This document shows, piece after piece, positions 53,446 through 62,249 of a DNA stretch of 64,000 nucleotides. Location: positions 1-64,000 of the forward strand of contig NZ_JAEQAZ010000006.1 of NCBI RefSeq assembly GCF_016654115.1. The letters are read 5' to 3'. The first letter of the stretch is position 1, and every line of letters starts with the position of its first letter. The notes under the pieces are model-generated. The model was not told the DNA's origin, did not search any database, and saw nothing but the letters and a program-made list of their open reading frames with translations. The stretch is from Streptomyces sp. MBT53. Its GTDB lineage: Bacteria > Actinomycetota > Actinomycetes > Streptomycetales > Streptomycetaceae. The translations under genes were made by a program, and so were the position numbers.

Positions 53446-54474
53446 ATGTCTACTCTCAGCCTGCGCAGCAGAATCACTCGCGGACTCACCGCGGGAACCG
53501 TCCTCGCTTCCCTCGCCGGTGGTCTCGCGGCCTGCGGCGGCGACAGTGACGCGGCCACCACGTCCGGCAGTGCCGCCTCCGGCACGGTCACCGTGGGCGC
53601 CTTCTCCCTCGGTGCCGCCAAGGAGGCGACGCTCAAGGTCGCCGAAGTGAAGTCGATCAGCGCCGAGTTGCCCAAGTCCATAGCGAAGAGCGGCAAGCTG
53701 GAGATCGGCGTCGGCTTCCTGCCCGCCGGTTCCCCGCCGCTCGGCTACGTCGGCTCGGACCAGAAGACCCTCACCGGTTCCGAGACCGACATCGCCCGCC
53801 TGGTCGCCGCCGTCCTCGGCCTCAAGCCCGAGCTGAAGAACTCCACTTGGGAGAACCTCTTCATCGGCCTGGACAGCGGCAAGGTCGACGTCGCCTTCTC
53901 CAACGTCACCGACACCGAGGAGCGCAAGGCGAAGTACGAGTTCGCCTCCTACCGCGAGGACAACCTCGGCTTCGCGGTGAAGGCCGACAACTCCTGGAAC
54001 TTCGACGGCAATTACGAGAACCTCGCCGGCAAGACCGTCGCCGTCGGCGCGGGCACCAACCAGGAGCGGATCCTCCTGGAGTGGAAGAAGAAGCTGGCCG
54101 CCGAGGGCAAGAAGGCGCTCACCGTCAAGTACTTCCAGGACAACAACAGCACCTACCTCGCGCTGGCCTCCGGGAAGATCGACGCCTACCTCGCCCCCAA
54201 CCCCTCGGTCGCCTACCAGGTCTCCTCGACCAAGGGCACGGCCAAGGCGGTCCGTAACGCGGGCACGTACTCCGGCGCCGGATCCACCCTCCAGGGCCTG
54301 ATCGCGGCCACCGCGAAGAAGAACAGCGGCCTCGCCAAGCCCCTCGCGGACGCCATCAACTACCTGATCAAGAACGGCCAGTACGCCAAGTGGTTGGCCG
54401 CCTGGAACCTCTCCAACGAGGCCGTCGCCAAGTCCGAGATCAACCCGCCCGGACTGCCGAAGACCGACTCCTGA
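53446..54474 (+). CDS. amino-acid ABC transporter substrate-binding lipoprotein
   Basis: 342 residues, lipobox LAAC at Cys30, then SBP_bac_3 fold (SGKLEIGVGFLPAGSPPLGYVG ... DIARLVAAVLG ... FIGLDSGKVDVAFSNVTDTEERK). Binds an amino acid or derivative outside the membrane. Ends the three-gene importer, followed by a terminator. Substrate specificity is not readable from sequence alone; regulation points to a sulfur amino acid. Confidence 0.9.
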   Translation: MSTLSLRSRITRGLTAGTVLASLAGGLAACGGDSDAATTSGSAASGTVTVGAFSLGAAKEATLKVAEVKSISAELPKSIAKSGKLEIGVGFLPAGSPPLGYVGSDQKTLTGSETDIARLVAAVLGLKPELKNSTWENLFIGLDSGKVDVAFSNVTDTEERKAKYEFASYREDNLGFAVKADNSWNFDGNYENLAGKTVAVGAGTNQERILLEWKKKLAAEGKKALTVKYFQDNNSTYLALASGKIDAYLAPNPSVAYQVSSTKGTAKAVRNAGTYSGAGSTLQGLIAATAKKNSGLAKPLADAINYLIKNGQYAKWLAAWNLSNEAVAKSEINPPGLPKTDS

Positions 54475-54491
54475 CCCACCCCTCTCAGCAA

Positions 54492-54522
54492 GGGGACCCC
54501 GCCGCGCCCCGGCGGGGTCCCC
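54492..54522 (+). terminator. terminator of the sulfur-amino-acid importer operon
   Basis: Perfect 12-bp stem GGGGACCCCGCC (54492-54503) with GGCGGGGTCCCC (54511-54522), 18 bp after the stop. Confidence 0.85.
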
Positions 54523-54555
54523 GACCCGTGCGACCCGTACCGGAGCCGTCACCCG

Positions 54556-55293
54556 ATGTCTTCCACCGCCAGTCTCGAAACGACCACCTCCCACGTCCTG
54601 GACAACCCGGCCTGGGCCGCGCTCACCGGCCCGCACGCCCATCTCGCCGAACGCGTCGGCCGCGCCGCCCGCTACCCCGTCGACGTGGCCGCCTTCAACG
54701 CCATCACCGACAACGACGACCCGCGTGCCTGGGCGGACCTGGCCACGCTCGTCGGCTCCGGCGGCACCGCCGCGGTGCGCGGAGTGAGCGAGACCCCGGA
54801 CGGCTGGGAGATCGTCCGTTCCGGACAAGGTGTCCAGCTAGTGGACACCGGCCTGCGGGCCGAGCCCGACCCGGAGGCCGTACGCCTCGGCGCCGACGAC
54901 GTGCCCGAGATCCTCGACCTCGTCGCCCGCACCGAACCCGGCCCCTACCTTCCCCGCACCGTCGAGATGGGCACCTACCTCGGCATCCGCCACGAGGGCC
55001 GACTGGTCGCCCTGGCCGGCGAGCGCCTCCACCCGCCCGGCTGGACCGAGATCAGCGCCGTGTGCACCGACCCCGACCACCGCGGCCGGGGGCTGGCCAC
55101 CCGCCTGGTGCGCGCCGTCGCCGCCGGCATCAAGGAACGCGGCGACCACCCCTTCCTGCACGCCGCGGCCACCAACACCAACGCCATCCGGCTGTACGAG
55201 TCGATCGGCTTCACGCTGCGCGCCCGTACCGTCTTCTCGCTCGTACGGTTCACCGGTCCGACTTCCGCCGCCGATCCGGAAGAAATGGCATAG
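54556..55293 (+). CDS. GNAT N-acetyltransferase (FR47-like)
   Basis: 245 residues. The C-terminal GNAT domain is clear: acetyl-CoA loop DPDHRGRGLATRLVRAV and terminal strands NAIRLYESIGFTLRARTVF. The N-terminal 90 residues are a separate segment with no motif. GGAG precedes ATG. Located between an amino-acid importer and four flavin monooxygenases, it could acetylate S-substituted cysteine before oxidative C-S cleavage, as YtmI/SnaA does in Bacillus; that link is inference. Confidence 0.85.
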   Translation: MSSTASLETTTSHVLDNPAWAALTGPHAHLAERVGRAARYPVDVAAFNAITDNDDPRAWADLATLVGSGGTAAVRGVSETPDGWEIVRSGQGVQLVDTGLRAEPDPEAVRLGADDVPEILDLVARTEPGPYLPRTVEMGTYLGIRHEGRLVALAGERLHPPGWTEISAVCTDPDHRGRGLATRLVRAVAAGIKERGDHPFLHAAATNTNAIRLYESIGFTLRARTVFSLVRFTGPTSAADPEEMA

Positions 55294-55340
55294 GCATGCG
55301 GTTGCCCCTAATGAAGCCGGATTCCGTGGAGGTGGAGCAC

Positions 55341-55430
55341 ATGTGTGGCGCCCCTGTTCTCCACGTGCGACTCACCACCCGACAGCACATAGATCTGCTG
55401 CGCGTGGCCGGCGCGCTCTGTCGCCCCTGA
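55341..55430 (+). CDS. leader peptide 3 (DLLRV family), upstream of LLM monooxygenases
   Basis: 29 residues ending RQHIDLLRVAGALCRP with two cysteines. Excellent GGAGGTGGAG 3 nt before ATG 55341; an in-frame ATG at 55296 is possible but unneeded. It lies 48 bp after the GNAT gene and 76 bp before the first LLM gene. Third member of the window set. Confidence 0.85.
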   Translation: MCGAPVLHVRLTTRQHIDLLRVAGALCRP

Positions 55431-55506
55431 CCCCGTTGCCCCAGCCGCCGTGCGCCCGCTTCCAAGGGCCGGCGATCTCGTACGGACCTCCAGGAAGGCA
55501 CCACTC

Positions 55507-56724
55507 GTGTCATCGACCTCCCCTTCTCCCCTGCATCTCGCCGTCGCCCTCGACGGCACCGGCTGGCACCCCGCCTCCTGGCGCGAGCCGGTGGCCCGGC
55601 CCCGCGACCTGTTCACCGCCGCCTACTGGGCCGACCAGGTCGCCGAGGCGGAGCGCGGTCTGCTCGACTTCGTGACCTTCGAGGACGGCCTCGGCCTCCA
55701 GTCCTCGCACTACGGCGAACTGGACGGCCGCACCGACCAGGTCCGCGGACGCCTCGACGCGGTACTCATCGCGGCCCGCATCGCACCGCTCACCAGCCAC
55801 ATAGGCCTGGTCCCGACGGTGGTGTCCACGCACACAGAGCCGTTCCACATATCCAAGGCGATCGCCACCCTCGACTACGTCAGCACAGGCCGCGCGGGTC
55901 TGCGGGTACAGCTCTCCGCCCGCCCGCACGAGGCCGACCACTTCGGCCGACGCGACTTCCCGCCGATCGATCTGGCGAGCCTGCGCACCCCGGCCGGACA
56001 GGAACGGCTCGCCGAGCACTTCGACGAGGCCGCCGACTACATCGAGGTCGTGCGCCGTCTCTGGGACAGCTGGGAGGACGACGCCGAGATCCGGGACGTC
56101 GCCACCGGCCGCTTCGTCGACCGCGAGAAGCTGCACTACATCGACTTCGAGGGCCGCCACTTCAGCGTCAAGGGTCCCTCCATCACCCCCCGGCCGCCGC
56201 AGGGCCAGCCGATCGTCAGCTCCCTGGCCCACCAGACCGTCCCGTACCGGCTGGTGGCGCGTGCCACCGACATCGGCTACGTCACCCCGCACGACACCGA
56301 CGACGCGCGGGCGATCGTCGCCGAGATCCGCGCCGAACAGCAGGCCGCCGGACGCGCCGACGAGCCGCTGCACATCTTCGGCGACCTGGTGGTTTTCCTT
56401 GACGACGACGAGGCCACGGCGGTCGCCCGCCGCGAGCGGCTCGACGCCCTCGCGGGGGAGCCGTACACCAGCGACGCCCGGATCTTCGCCGGTACGCCCG
56501 CCCAACTTGCCGACCTGCTCCAGGAGTTGCAGTCGGCGGGGCTCACCGGCTTCCGGCTGCGGCCCGCCGTCGCCGGACACGACCTGCCGGCGATCACCCA
56601 GGGGCTGGTCACCGAACTCCAGCGCCGGAACGCCTTCCGCCGCGCCTACGAGGCCGACACCCTGCGCGGCCTGCTGGGGCTCGCCCGCCCCGCCAACCGC
56701 TACGCCGCTGCCGCGAACGCCTGA
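55507..56724 (+). CDS. LLM class flavin-dependent oxidoreductase (monooxygenase)
   Basis: 405 residues, bacterial luciferase-like TIM barrel: DRLDAVLIAARIAPLTSHIGLVPT-type strand and TEPFHISKAIATLDYVSTGRAGLRV, followed by DFEGRHFSVKGPSITPRPPQGQP. FMNH2 from an unseen reductase is required. Family relatives oxidise C-S bonds in sulfonates, sulfones and S-alkyl compounds. GTG 55507 with AGGAAGG. First gene of a four-gene operon with 19, -4 and -8 nt junctions; follows leader 3. Confidence 0.88.
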   Translation: MSSTSPSPLHLAVALDGTGWHPASWREPVARPRDLFTAAYWADQVAEAERGLLDFVTFEDGLGLQSSHYGELDGRTDQVRGRLDAVLIAARIAPLTSHIGLVPTVVSTHTEPFHISKAIATLDYVSTGRAGLRVQLSARPHEADHFGRRDFPPIDLASLRTPAGQERLAEHFDEAADYIEVVRRLWDSWEDDAEIRDVATGRFVDREKLHYIDFEGRHFSVKGPSITPRPPQGQPIVSSLAHQTVPYRLVARATDIGYVTPHDTDDARAIVAEIRAEQQAAGRADEPLHIFGDLVVFLDDDEATAVARRERLDALAGEPYTSDARIFAGTPAQLADLLQELQSAGLTGFRLRPAVAGHDLPAITQGLVTELQRRNAFRRAYEADTLRGLLGLARPANRYAAAANA

Positions 56725-56743
56725 GCCGGAGGGACCGTACGAC

Positions 56744-58117
56744 ATGAGCAAGCCCCTGAAGCAGATCCACCTGGCCGCCCACTTCCCCGGTGTCAACAAC
56801 ACCACCGTGTGGAGCGACCCCGCGGCCGGCAGCCACATCGAGTTCAGCTCCTTCGCGCACTTCGCGAAGACCGCCGAACGCGCCAAGTTCGACTTCCTCT
56901 TCCTCGCCGAGGGCCTGCGGCTGCGCGAACAGGGCGGAAAGATCTACGACTTGGACGTGGTCGGCCGCCCCGACACCTTCACGATCCTCGCCGCGCTCGC
57001 CGCCGTCACCGAACACCTCGGCCTGACCGGCACCATCAACTCCACCTTCAACGAGCCCTATGAGGTGGCCCGCCAGTTCGCCAGCCTCGACCACCTCTCC
57101 GACGGCCGCGCCGCCTGGAACGTCGTCACCTCCTGGGACGCGTTCACCGGCGAGAACTTCCGCCGGGGCGGCTTCCTGCCGCAGGACGAGCGCTACTCCC
57201 GGGCCAAGGAGTTCCTCGCCACCACCAACGAACTCTTCGACTCCTGGCACGGCGACGAGATCCTCGCCGACCGGGCGAGCGGCACCTTCCTGAGCGACGC
57301 CAAGGCCGGAGCCTTCGTCCACCAGGGCCAACACTTCGACATCCAGGGCCAGTTCAACGTCCCGCGCTCCCCGCAGGGCCGCCCGGTCATCTTCCAGGCG
57401 GGCGACTCCGACGAGGGCCGCGAGTTCGCCGCGTCCAGTGCCGACGCCATCTTCAGCCGGTACAGCACCCTCACCGAGGGCCAGGCCTTCTACACCGACG
57501 TCAAGTCCCGACTCGCCAAGTACGGCCGCAGGTCCGACCAGTTGCTGATCCTCCCGGCCGCGACCTTCGTGCTCGGCGACACCGACGCCGAGGCCGAGGA
57601 TCTGGCGAAGGAGGTGCGCCGCCAGCAGGTCAGCGGTGCCACGGCCATCAAGCACCTGGAGTTCGTCTGGAACCGTGACCTGTCCTCCTACGACCCGGAC
57701 GGCCCGCTCCCCGACATCGACCCGGACGTCAGCGACAACCACATCTCCAAGGGCCGGGCCCAAGTCCGCATGTACCGCGACCCGTTGGCCACCGCCCGCG
57801 AGTGGCGCGAGCGGGCCGCCGCGAACGGCTGGTCCATCCGCGACCTGGTCATCGAGACCGGCAACCGCCAGGCCTTCATCGGCTCCCCGTCGACGGTCGC
57901 GAAGACCATCAACGACTTCGTGCAGGCCGACGCCAGCGACGGCTTCATCCTCGTCCCGCACATCACCCCGACCGGACTCGACCCCTTCGCCGACAAGGTC
58001 GTCCCGCTCCTCCAGGAACAGGGCGTCTTCCGCACCGACTACGAGGGCCCGACCCTCCGCGACCACCTCGGCCTCGCCCACCCCGACGAAGTGCGTGAGG
58101 AACGGGCGGCGTCGTGA
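56744..58117 (+). CDS. NtaA/DmoA-type FMN-dependent monooxygenase
   Basis: 457 residues of the NtaA/SnaA/DszA subgroup: AAHFPGVNNTTVW near the start, FLFLAEGLRLRE and the RAAWNVVTSWD strand typical of DszA, NtaA and the Bacillus S-alkylcysteine monooxygenase CmoJ/YxeK. Two-component enzyme needing a flavin reductase. Second in the leader-3 operon with CCGGAGGGA before the ATG and a GTGA overlap to the next gene. Best candidate for the C-S cleaving step. Confidence 0.9.
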   Translation: MSKPLKQIHLAAHFPGVNNTTVWSDPAAGSHIEFSSFAHFAKTAERAKFDFLFLAEGLRLREQGGKIYDLDVVGRPDTFTILAALAAVTEHLGLTGTINSTFNEPYEVARQFASLDHLSDGRAAWNVVTSWDAFTGENFRRGGFLPQDERYSRAKEFLATTNELFDSWHGDEILADRASGTFLSDAKAGAFVHQGQHFDIQGQFNVPRSPQGRPVIFQAGDSDEGREFAASSADAIFSRYSTLTEGQAFYTDVKSRLAKYGRRSDQLLILPAATFVLGDTDAEAEDLAKEVRRQQVSGATAIKHLEFVWNRDLSSYDPDGPLPDIDPDVSDNHISKGRAQVRMYRDPLATAREWRERAAANGWSIRDLVIETGNRQAFIGSPSTVAKTINDFVQADASDGFILVPHITPTGLDPFADKVVPLLQEQGVFRTDYEGPTLRDHLGLAHPDEVREERAAS

Positions 58118-59205
58118 AGTTCCTCGCGATCACCCTCATCGTCCACCGCCCCGACCCGGTCACGGGCATCCAGAAGTCGACCCAGGAACGCTTCCGCGAG
58201 GTCCTCGAAAACGCCGTGCTGGCCGAGGAGTTGGGCCTCGACGGCTTCGGGGTGGGGGAGCGGCACGAGCGGCCCTTCATCTCCTCCTCGCCGACCGTCG
58301 TCCTCAGCCACGTCGCCGCGCTCACCCGCCGCATCCGCCTCTTCACGGCGGTCACCACGCTGAGCCTCCTCGACCCGGTGCGGGCCTACGAGGACTACGC
58401 GACGCTGGACCATCTCTCCGGCGGACGCCTGGACCTGATCATCGGCAAGGGCAACGGCACCGCCCAGCGCGAGCTGTTCCACGTCACGCCCGAGGACCAG
58501 TGGGAGCGCAACGCCGAGAGCTACGAGGTGTTCCGGCAGCTCTGGCGGCAGGACAAGGTGACGGCGAAGACCCGGTTCCGCCCGGAGTTGAAGGACGCGG
58601 AGGTGTGGCCGCGGCCCTACCAGCAGCCGATCCGGGTCTGGCACGGCAGCGCCACCAGCAAGGAGAGCGTCGACCTGGCCGCCCGCTACGGCGACCCGCT
58701 GTTCTCCGCGAACGTCACCAACCCCATAGAGCCGTATGCGGAGTTGATCCGCTACTACCGGGAACGCTGGGAGCACTACGGCCACGACCCGGCGGACATC
58801 GCGGTCGGCGCCGGTACGGCGGGCCTCTACGTCGCTCCCACGACCCAGGAGGCACTTACCGCCTACCGTCCGATCTTCGAGAGCAACCTCGCCTTCCAGA
58901 AACAGATCGGCCTGCCCATCGTCTTCGAGACCCTGGAGGACTACGTCGAGCGCAGCTCCGCGCTGATCGGCAGCCCCCAGCAGGTCATCGACAAGGTGCA
59001 CCGCTACCACGAGCAGTTCGGCCACACGGTGCTCCATCTCCACGCGGACGCCAGTGGCTTGACGGATCGTCAGCACCGTGTCTCGCTGGAGCTGTTCGGG
59101 TCGGCGGTGGCTCCCGTGCTGCGCAAGGACATCCCGGACCCGCCGTTCGACTGGGGCCCGGTACTGCCGGAGGCGTCGACCGCTGAGGAGCCCGTGCATG
59201 CCTGA
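58114..59205 (+). CDS. LLM class flavin-dependent oxidoreductase
   Basis: 363 residues, luciferase-like: ELGLDGFGVGERHERPF, RLFTAVTTLSLLDPVRAYEDYATLDHLSGGRLDLIIGKG. GTG start overlaps the previous stop. Third monooxygenase of the operon; the next ATG lies 8 nt inside its 3' end. May broaden the substrate range or act on intermediates. Confidence 0.9.
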   Translation: MKFLAITLIVHRPDPVTGIQKSTQERFREVLENAVLAEELGLDGFGVGERHERPFISSSPTVVLSHVAALTRRIRLFTAVTTLSLLDPVRAYEDYATLDHLSGGRLDLIIGKGNGTAQRELFHVTPEDQWERNAESYEVFRQLWRQDKVTAKTRFRPELKDAEVWPRPYQQPIRVWHGSATSKESVDLAARYGDPLFSANVTNPIEPYAELIRYYRERWEHYGHDPADIAVGAGTAGLYVAPTTQEALTAYRPIFESNLAFQKQIGLPIVFETLEDYVERSSALIGSPQQVIDKVHRYHEQFGHTVLHLHADASGLTDRQHRVSLELFGSAVAPVLRKDIPDPPFDWGPVLPEASTAEEPVHA

Positions 59206-60334
59206 CATCCCGCTCGGCGTCCTCGACCTGGTCCCGATCTCCTCCGGCTCCACCGCGCCCGAGGCACTGCGCAACTCCATCGAACTCGCGCGCAGGGCCG
59301 AGGAGTTCGGGTACGCCCGCTACTGGTTCGCCGAGCACCATCTCAACCCCGGGGTCGCGGGCACGTCCCCCGCGGTGGTCCTGGCGCTGACAGCCTCCGC
59401 CACCTCCACCATCCGGCTCGGCTCCGGCGCCGTACAACTCGGCCACCGCACCGCGCTGTCCACGGTCGAGGAGTTCGGCCTGCTCGACGCGCTGCACCCG
59501 GGCCGCTTCGACCTGGGCCTGGGCCGTTCGGGCGGCCGACCGTCGCCTCCGCTGCCGTCGGCCACCCCGGTCGTCGACGGCCGGGCCCCCAACGGCCTGC
59601 GCATCCCGCCCCGTTTCTCCTTCGAGTTCCTCCTCGGCTCACCCCGGATCGCCCTCCAGCGCAAGCTGCTCCTGCTGCCCAAGGCAGAGTCCCAGGAGTA
59701 CGGCGAGCAGATCGACGACGTCCTCGCGCTGCTGGCCGGCACCTACCGCTCCCCGGAGGGCGTCGAGGCCCACGTCGTACCGGGCGAGGGTGCCGATGTC
59801 GAACTGTGGATCCTGGGCAGCAGCGGGGGTGTCAGTGCCGAGGTCGCGGGCCGCAACGGCCTCCGCTTCGCGGCGAACTACCACGTCAGCCCGGCCAGCG
59901 TCCTTGAGGCGGCGGACGGTTACCGCGCCGCGTTCCAGCCCTCCGACGTCCTCGACAAGCCGTACGTCAGCGTCTCCGCCGACGTCGTCGTCGCCGAGGA
60001 CGACGGGACAGCCCGCGAACTCGCCACCGGCTACGGCCTGTGGGTGCGCTCCATCCGCACGGCGGAGGGCGCCATCAAGTTCCCGACCCCTGACGAGGCC
60101 CGCGCCCACATCTGGACCGACGAGGACCGCGAGCTGGTCCAGGACCGCATCGACACCCAGTTCGTCGGCTCACCCGCCCGGGTCGCCGACCAACTGGAAC
60201 AACTCCAAGAGGCGGTCGGCGCCGACGAGTTGCTCATCACCACCATCACCCACGACCACACGGACCGGGTGCGCTCGTACGAACTCCTCGCCGAGGAATG
60301 GCGCCGCCGGGGTCACTCCTCCCAGTCGAGCTGA
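59198..60334 (+). CDS. LLM class flavin-dependent oxidoreductase
   Basis: 378 residues: LARRAEEFGYARYWFAEHH, IRLGSGAVQLGHRTALSTVEEFGLLDALHPGRFDLGLGRSGG are the luciferase-like FMN strands. Nearest in pattern to the MsnO8/YhbW group. Overlaps the preceding gene by 8 nt. Last gene of the leader-3 operon and convergent, with 22 nt overlap, with a small minus-strand gene. Confidence 0.9.
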   Translation: MPDIPLGVLDLVPISSGSTAPEALRNSIELARRAEEFGYARYWFAEHHLNPGVAGTSPAVVLALTASATSTIRLGSGAVQLGHRTALSTVEEFGLLDALHPGRFDLGLGRSGGRPSPPLPSATPVVDGRAPNGLRIPPRFSFEFLLGSPRIALQRKLLLLPKAESQEYGEQIDDVLALLAGTYRSPEGVEAHVVPGEGADVELWILGSSGGVSAEVAGRNGLRFAANYHVSPASVLEAADGYRAAFQPSDVLDKPYVSVSADVVVAEDDGTARELATGYGLWVRSIRTAEGAIKFPTPDEARAHIWTDEDRELVQDRIDTQFVGSPARVADQLEQLQEAVGADELLITTITHDHTDRVRSYELLAEEWRRRGHSSQSS

Positions 60335-60687
60335 TGCTCCGGAGTCCCCACGGAGCGCCCGTACGCTACCGCTTCGGCGCGGCCGACTGCATCGCCGCGC
60401 CGATAGCGGAACACCTTCCTCGCGAAGACGACCACGCGCTCGTCGCCGACGGTGAAGTCGGCGTACCAGCCATGAGCCGGCTCCAACGTGGCGGCGAGCG
60501 CGTCCGCGATCGAACCTGCGGCGCTGTCGTCGTCGGTCTCCCACTCGATGAACGTCCAGGCGGCGGGCTGCCCGGCCGTCGCGCTCGCCGAGTTGTCGAC
60601 CCGCTCGACCTTCCGGATGCGCAGCCCGTGCGGCGCGAACACGGCACCGGGGCGCAGGCTCTCACCGAGCACGTAACCCGTGATCAT
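60313..60687 (-). CDS. hypothetical protein, 124 residues
   Basis: A small protein beginning MITGYVLGESLRPG with AAGGAG 7 nt before the ATG. Alternates strands and short helices, with GWYADFTVGDERVVVFARKVFRY in the C-terminal half. No family recognised. Divergent from a GNAT gene with fewer than 50 bp between starts, so the promoters overlap. Overlaps the end of the LLM operon by 22 nt. Confidence 0.7.
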   Translation of the reverse strand: MITGYVLGESLRPGAVFAPHGLRIRKVERVDNSASATAGQPAAWTFIEWETDDDSAAGSIADALAATLEPAHGWYADFTVGDERVVVFARKVFRYRRGDAVGRAEAVAYGRSVGTPEHQLDWEE

Positions 60688-60736
60688 GACCCAACTCCTT
60701 CTCGACTCCGAACGGCTCTCTGCCATGATCGACGCC

Positions 60737-61186
60737 ATGGCCGTCCGTATCGAACCCGCCGATGTCACCGACCTCAACCAGGTCTTGGAGGACCACGCAC
60801 GCTACTGGGGAGAGCGTGACCTTCGGGCGCTCCATCTCAGCGCGCTGGTACAGGAGTTCGGGGCCACCTGTCTGGTCGCCCGGGCCGACGACGGCATCCG
60901 TGGGTACCTCTTCGGGTTCGTCACGCCGGACCGCACCGGGTACGTGCACCTGATCGCGACCCGGGACGACGCGCGCGGCACCGGTCTCGGGCGCGGCCTC
61001 TACTCGGCGTTCATCGAGGCCGCCGGACGGCAGGGCGCGGTCCGCCTCAAGGCCATCACCTCGGTCACCAACGAGGGCTCGATCGCCTTCCACCGCACCC
61101 TCGGCTTCGACGCGCGTGTGGTCGAGGACTACGACGGGCCGGGCCGGCCCCGCGTCGTCTTCACCCGCGAACTGCCGCCCCGCTAG
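60737..61186 (+). CDS. GNAT family N-acetyltransferase (small)
   Basis: 149 residues: GYVHLIATRDDARGTGLGRGLYSAFIEAA holds the acetyl-CoA P-loop, with NEGSIAFHRTLGFD as the C-terminal motif. ATG 60737 or 60725 are both possible; neither has a strong ribosome-binding site, so it may be leaderless. It converges with the APH-like gene with a 26-nt overlap. Substrate unknown. Confidence 0.85.
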   Translation: MAVRIEPADVTDLNQVLEDHARYWGERDLRALHLSALVQEFGATCLVARADDGIRGYLFGFVTPDRTGYVHLIATRDDARGTGLGRGLYSAFIEAAGRQGAVRLKAITSVTNEGSIAFHRTLGFDARVVEDYDGPGRPRVVFTRELPPR

Positions 61187-62249
61187 CGCGGCCGCACAGG
61201 TCCAGCAGCCGCCGTCCGCCCTCCCCGGCGAACCACTCCGCGTGCCCCACGTAGTACTCGTACGCCAGCCGGGTGTTCTCTGCCGATCGCGTCACACCGT
61301 GGAAGTAGCCCAGCTCGGAGAGCGCGAACTCGGCGTGGACCAGAGGGAGTAGCGCGGGGAGCGCCTGAGACTCGGCCGGGCTGAGCGGACGTACGGACTG
61401 GTAGCCGTCGAGGAGTGCGAGTGCGTCCTGCTCGCGGACCGGGAAGCCGGGCTGGAGCCACTGGACCGTGTTGCGTTCGATCGCGGTGGCCAGGTCGTGC
61501 ACGGCCGTCGTGCGGTCGCTCATGCCGAAGTCCAGCGCTGTCGCGACCGAACCGTCCTCGTTCCAGAGGAGGTTGGACGCGTGCCAGTCGTTGTGGGTCC
61601 ACAAGGGATCCAACCCCTGGAGATGCGGGGCCAGTTCCTCGTGGAGCGGGAGCAGGACCCGTCGGGTGTCCTCGCGCCACGGGAAGTCCGCCAGCCCCTG
61701 TGCCAGTTGGGGGCGCTCCTCCACGTAGCGCTCCAGCTCCGTCCGCGGGTCGGCCGAGGCGAACACCGTGAACGACGCGACCAGCGGCTGCACTTGGCGG
61801 CGCGGTGCGTCGAAGCCCTCCGAGGCGAGGTGCAGGCGGGCCAGCGCCTCGCCGGCCGCCCTGGCGTGGGCGGGGGAGCGGAACGGGGACCACGACAGGG
61901 CGTCCCGGTAGAGGTCGCTGCCGGTGCCGGTCGAGTGCACCTCGTACGTCCACTCGCCGCGCGTCGCCGCGTCCAGCACCTCGACCACCGGTGCGCCGCG
62001 CCGCCGTAGATGCCGTAGGAAGGCGTGTTCCTCGGTAAGGCCCTCCAGCGTGCGGACGGAGGTGTGGTGGCGTTTCACGAACAGGTGGCGTCCGTCCTGT
62101 TCCACCACGGCCGCCGCCGACAGGGGGCGTGGGCTGCGCCAGACCACCCGGGCCGGGCCCACGATGTAGGTCACCTCGGTGTCCGTCAGGGGTGGCCAGT
62201 CGGGGGCGACCGGGTCGGTGCCCAGGCCGTGGGCGAGGTGTGAACTCAC
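61161..62249 (-). CDS. aminoglycoside-phosphotransferase-like kinase (APH family)
   Basis: 362 residues with protein-kinase-like fold: HLFVKRHH (ATP lysine), LWTHNDWHASNLLW (catalytic H-N-D-W-H-x2-N, Brenner motif) and VATALDFGMSD (metal DFG). Homologous kinases phosphorylate choline, homoserine, thiamine or drugs. GTG start overlaps the ATPase gene stop (GTGA), so it is in the importer operon and probably phosphorylates the imported substrate, as in salvage pathways. No antibiotic resistance role is shown. Confidence 0.85.
   Translation of the reverse strand: MSSHLAHGLGTDPVAPDWPPLTDTEVTYIVGPARVVWRSPRPLSAAAVVEQDGRHLFVKRHHTSVRTLEGLTEEHAFLRHLRRRGAPVVEVLDAATRGEWTYEVHSTGTGSDLYRDALSWSPFRSPAHARAAGEALARLHLASEGFDAPRRQVQPLVASFTVFASADPRTELERYVEERPQLAQGLADFPWREDTRRVLLPLHEELAPHLQGLDPLWTHNDWHASNLLWNEDGSVATALDFGMSDRTTAVHDLATAIERNTVQWLQPGFPVREQDALALLDGYQSVRPLSPAESQALPALLPLVHAEFALSELGYFHGVTRSAENTRLAYEYYVGHAEWFAGEGGRRLLDLCGRASGAAVRG

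Noticed and set aside
61161..62249. Antibiotic-resistance phosphotransferase
   Set aside because: Family is broad and the gene is coupled to a nutrient importer; nothing shows a drug substrate.
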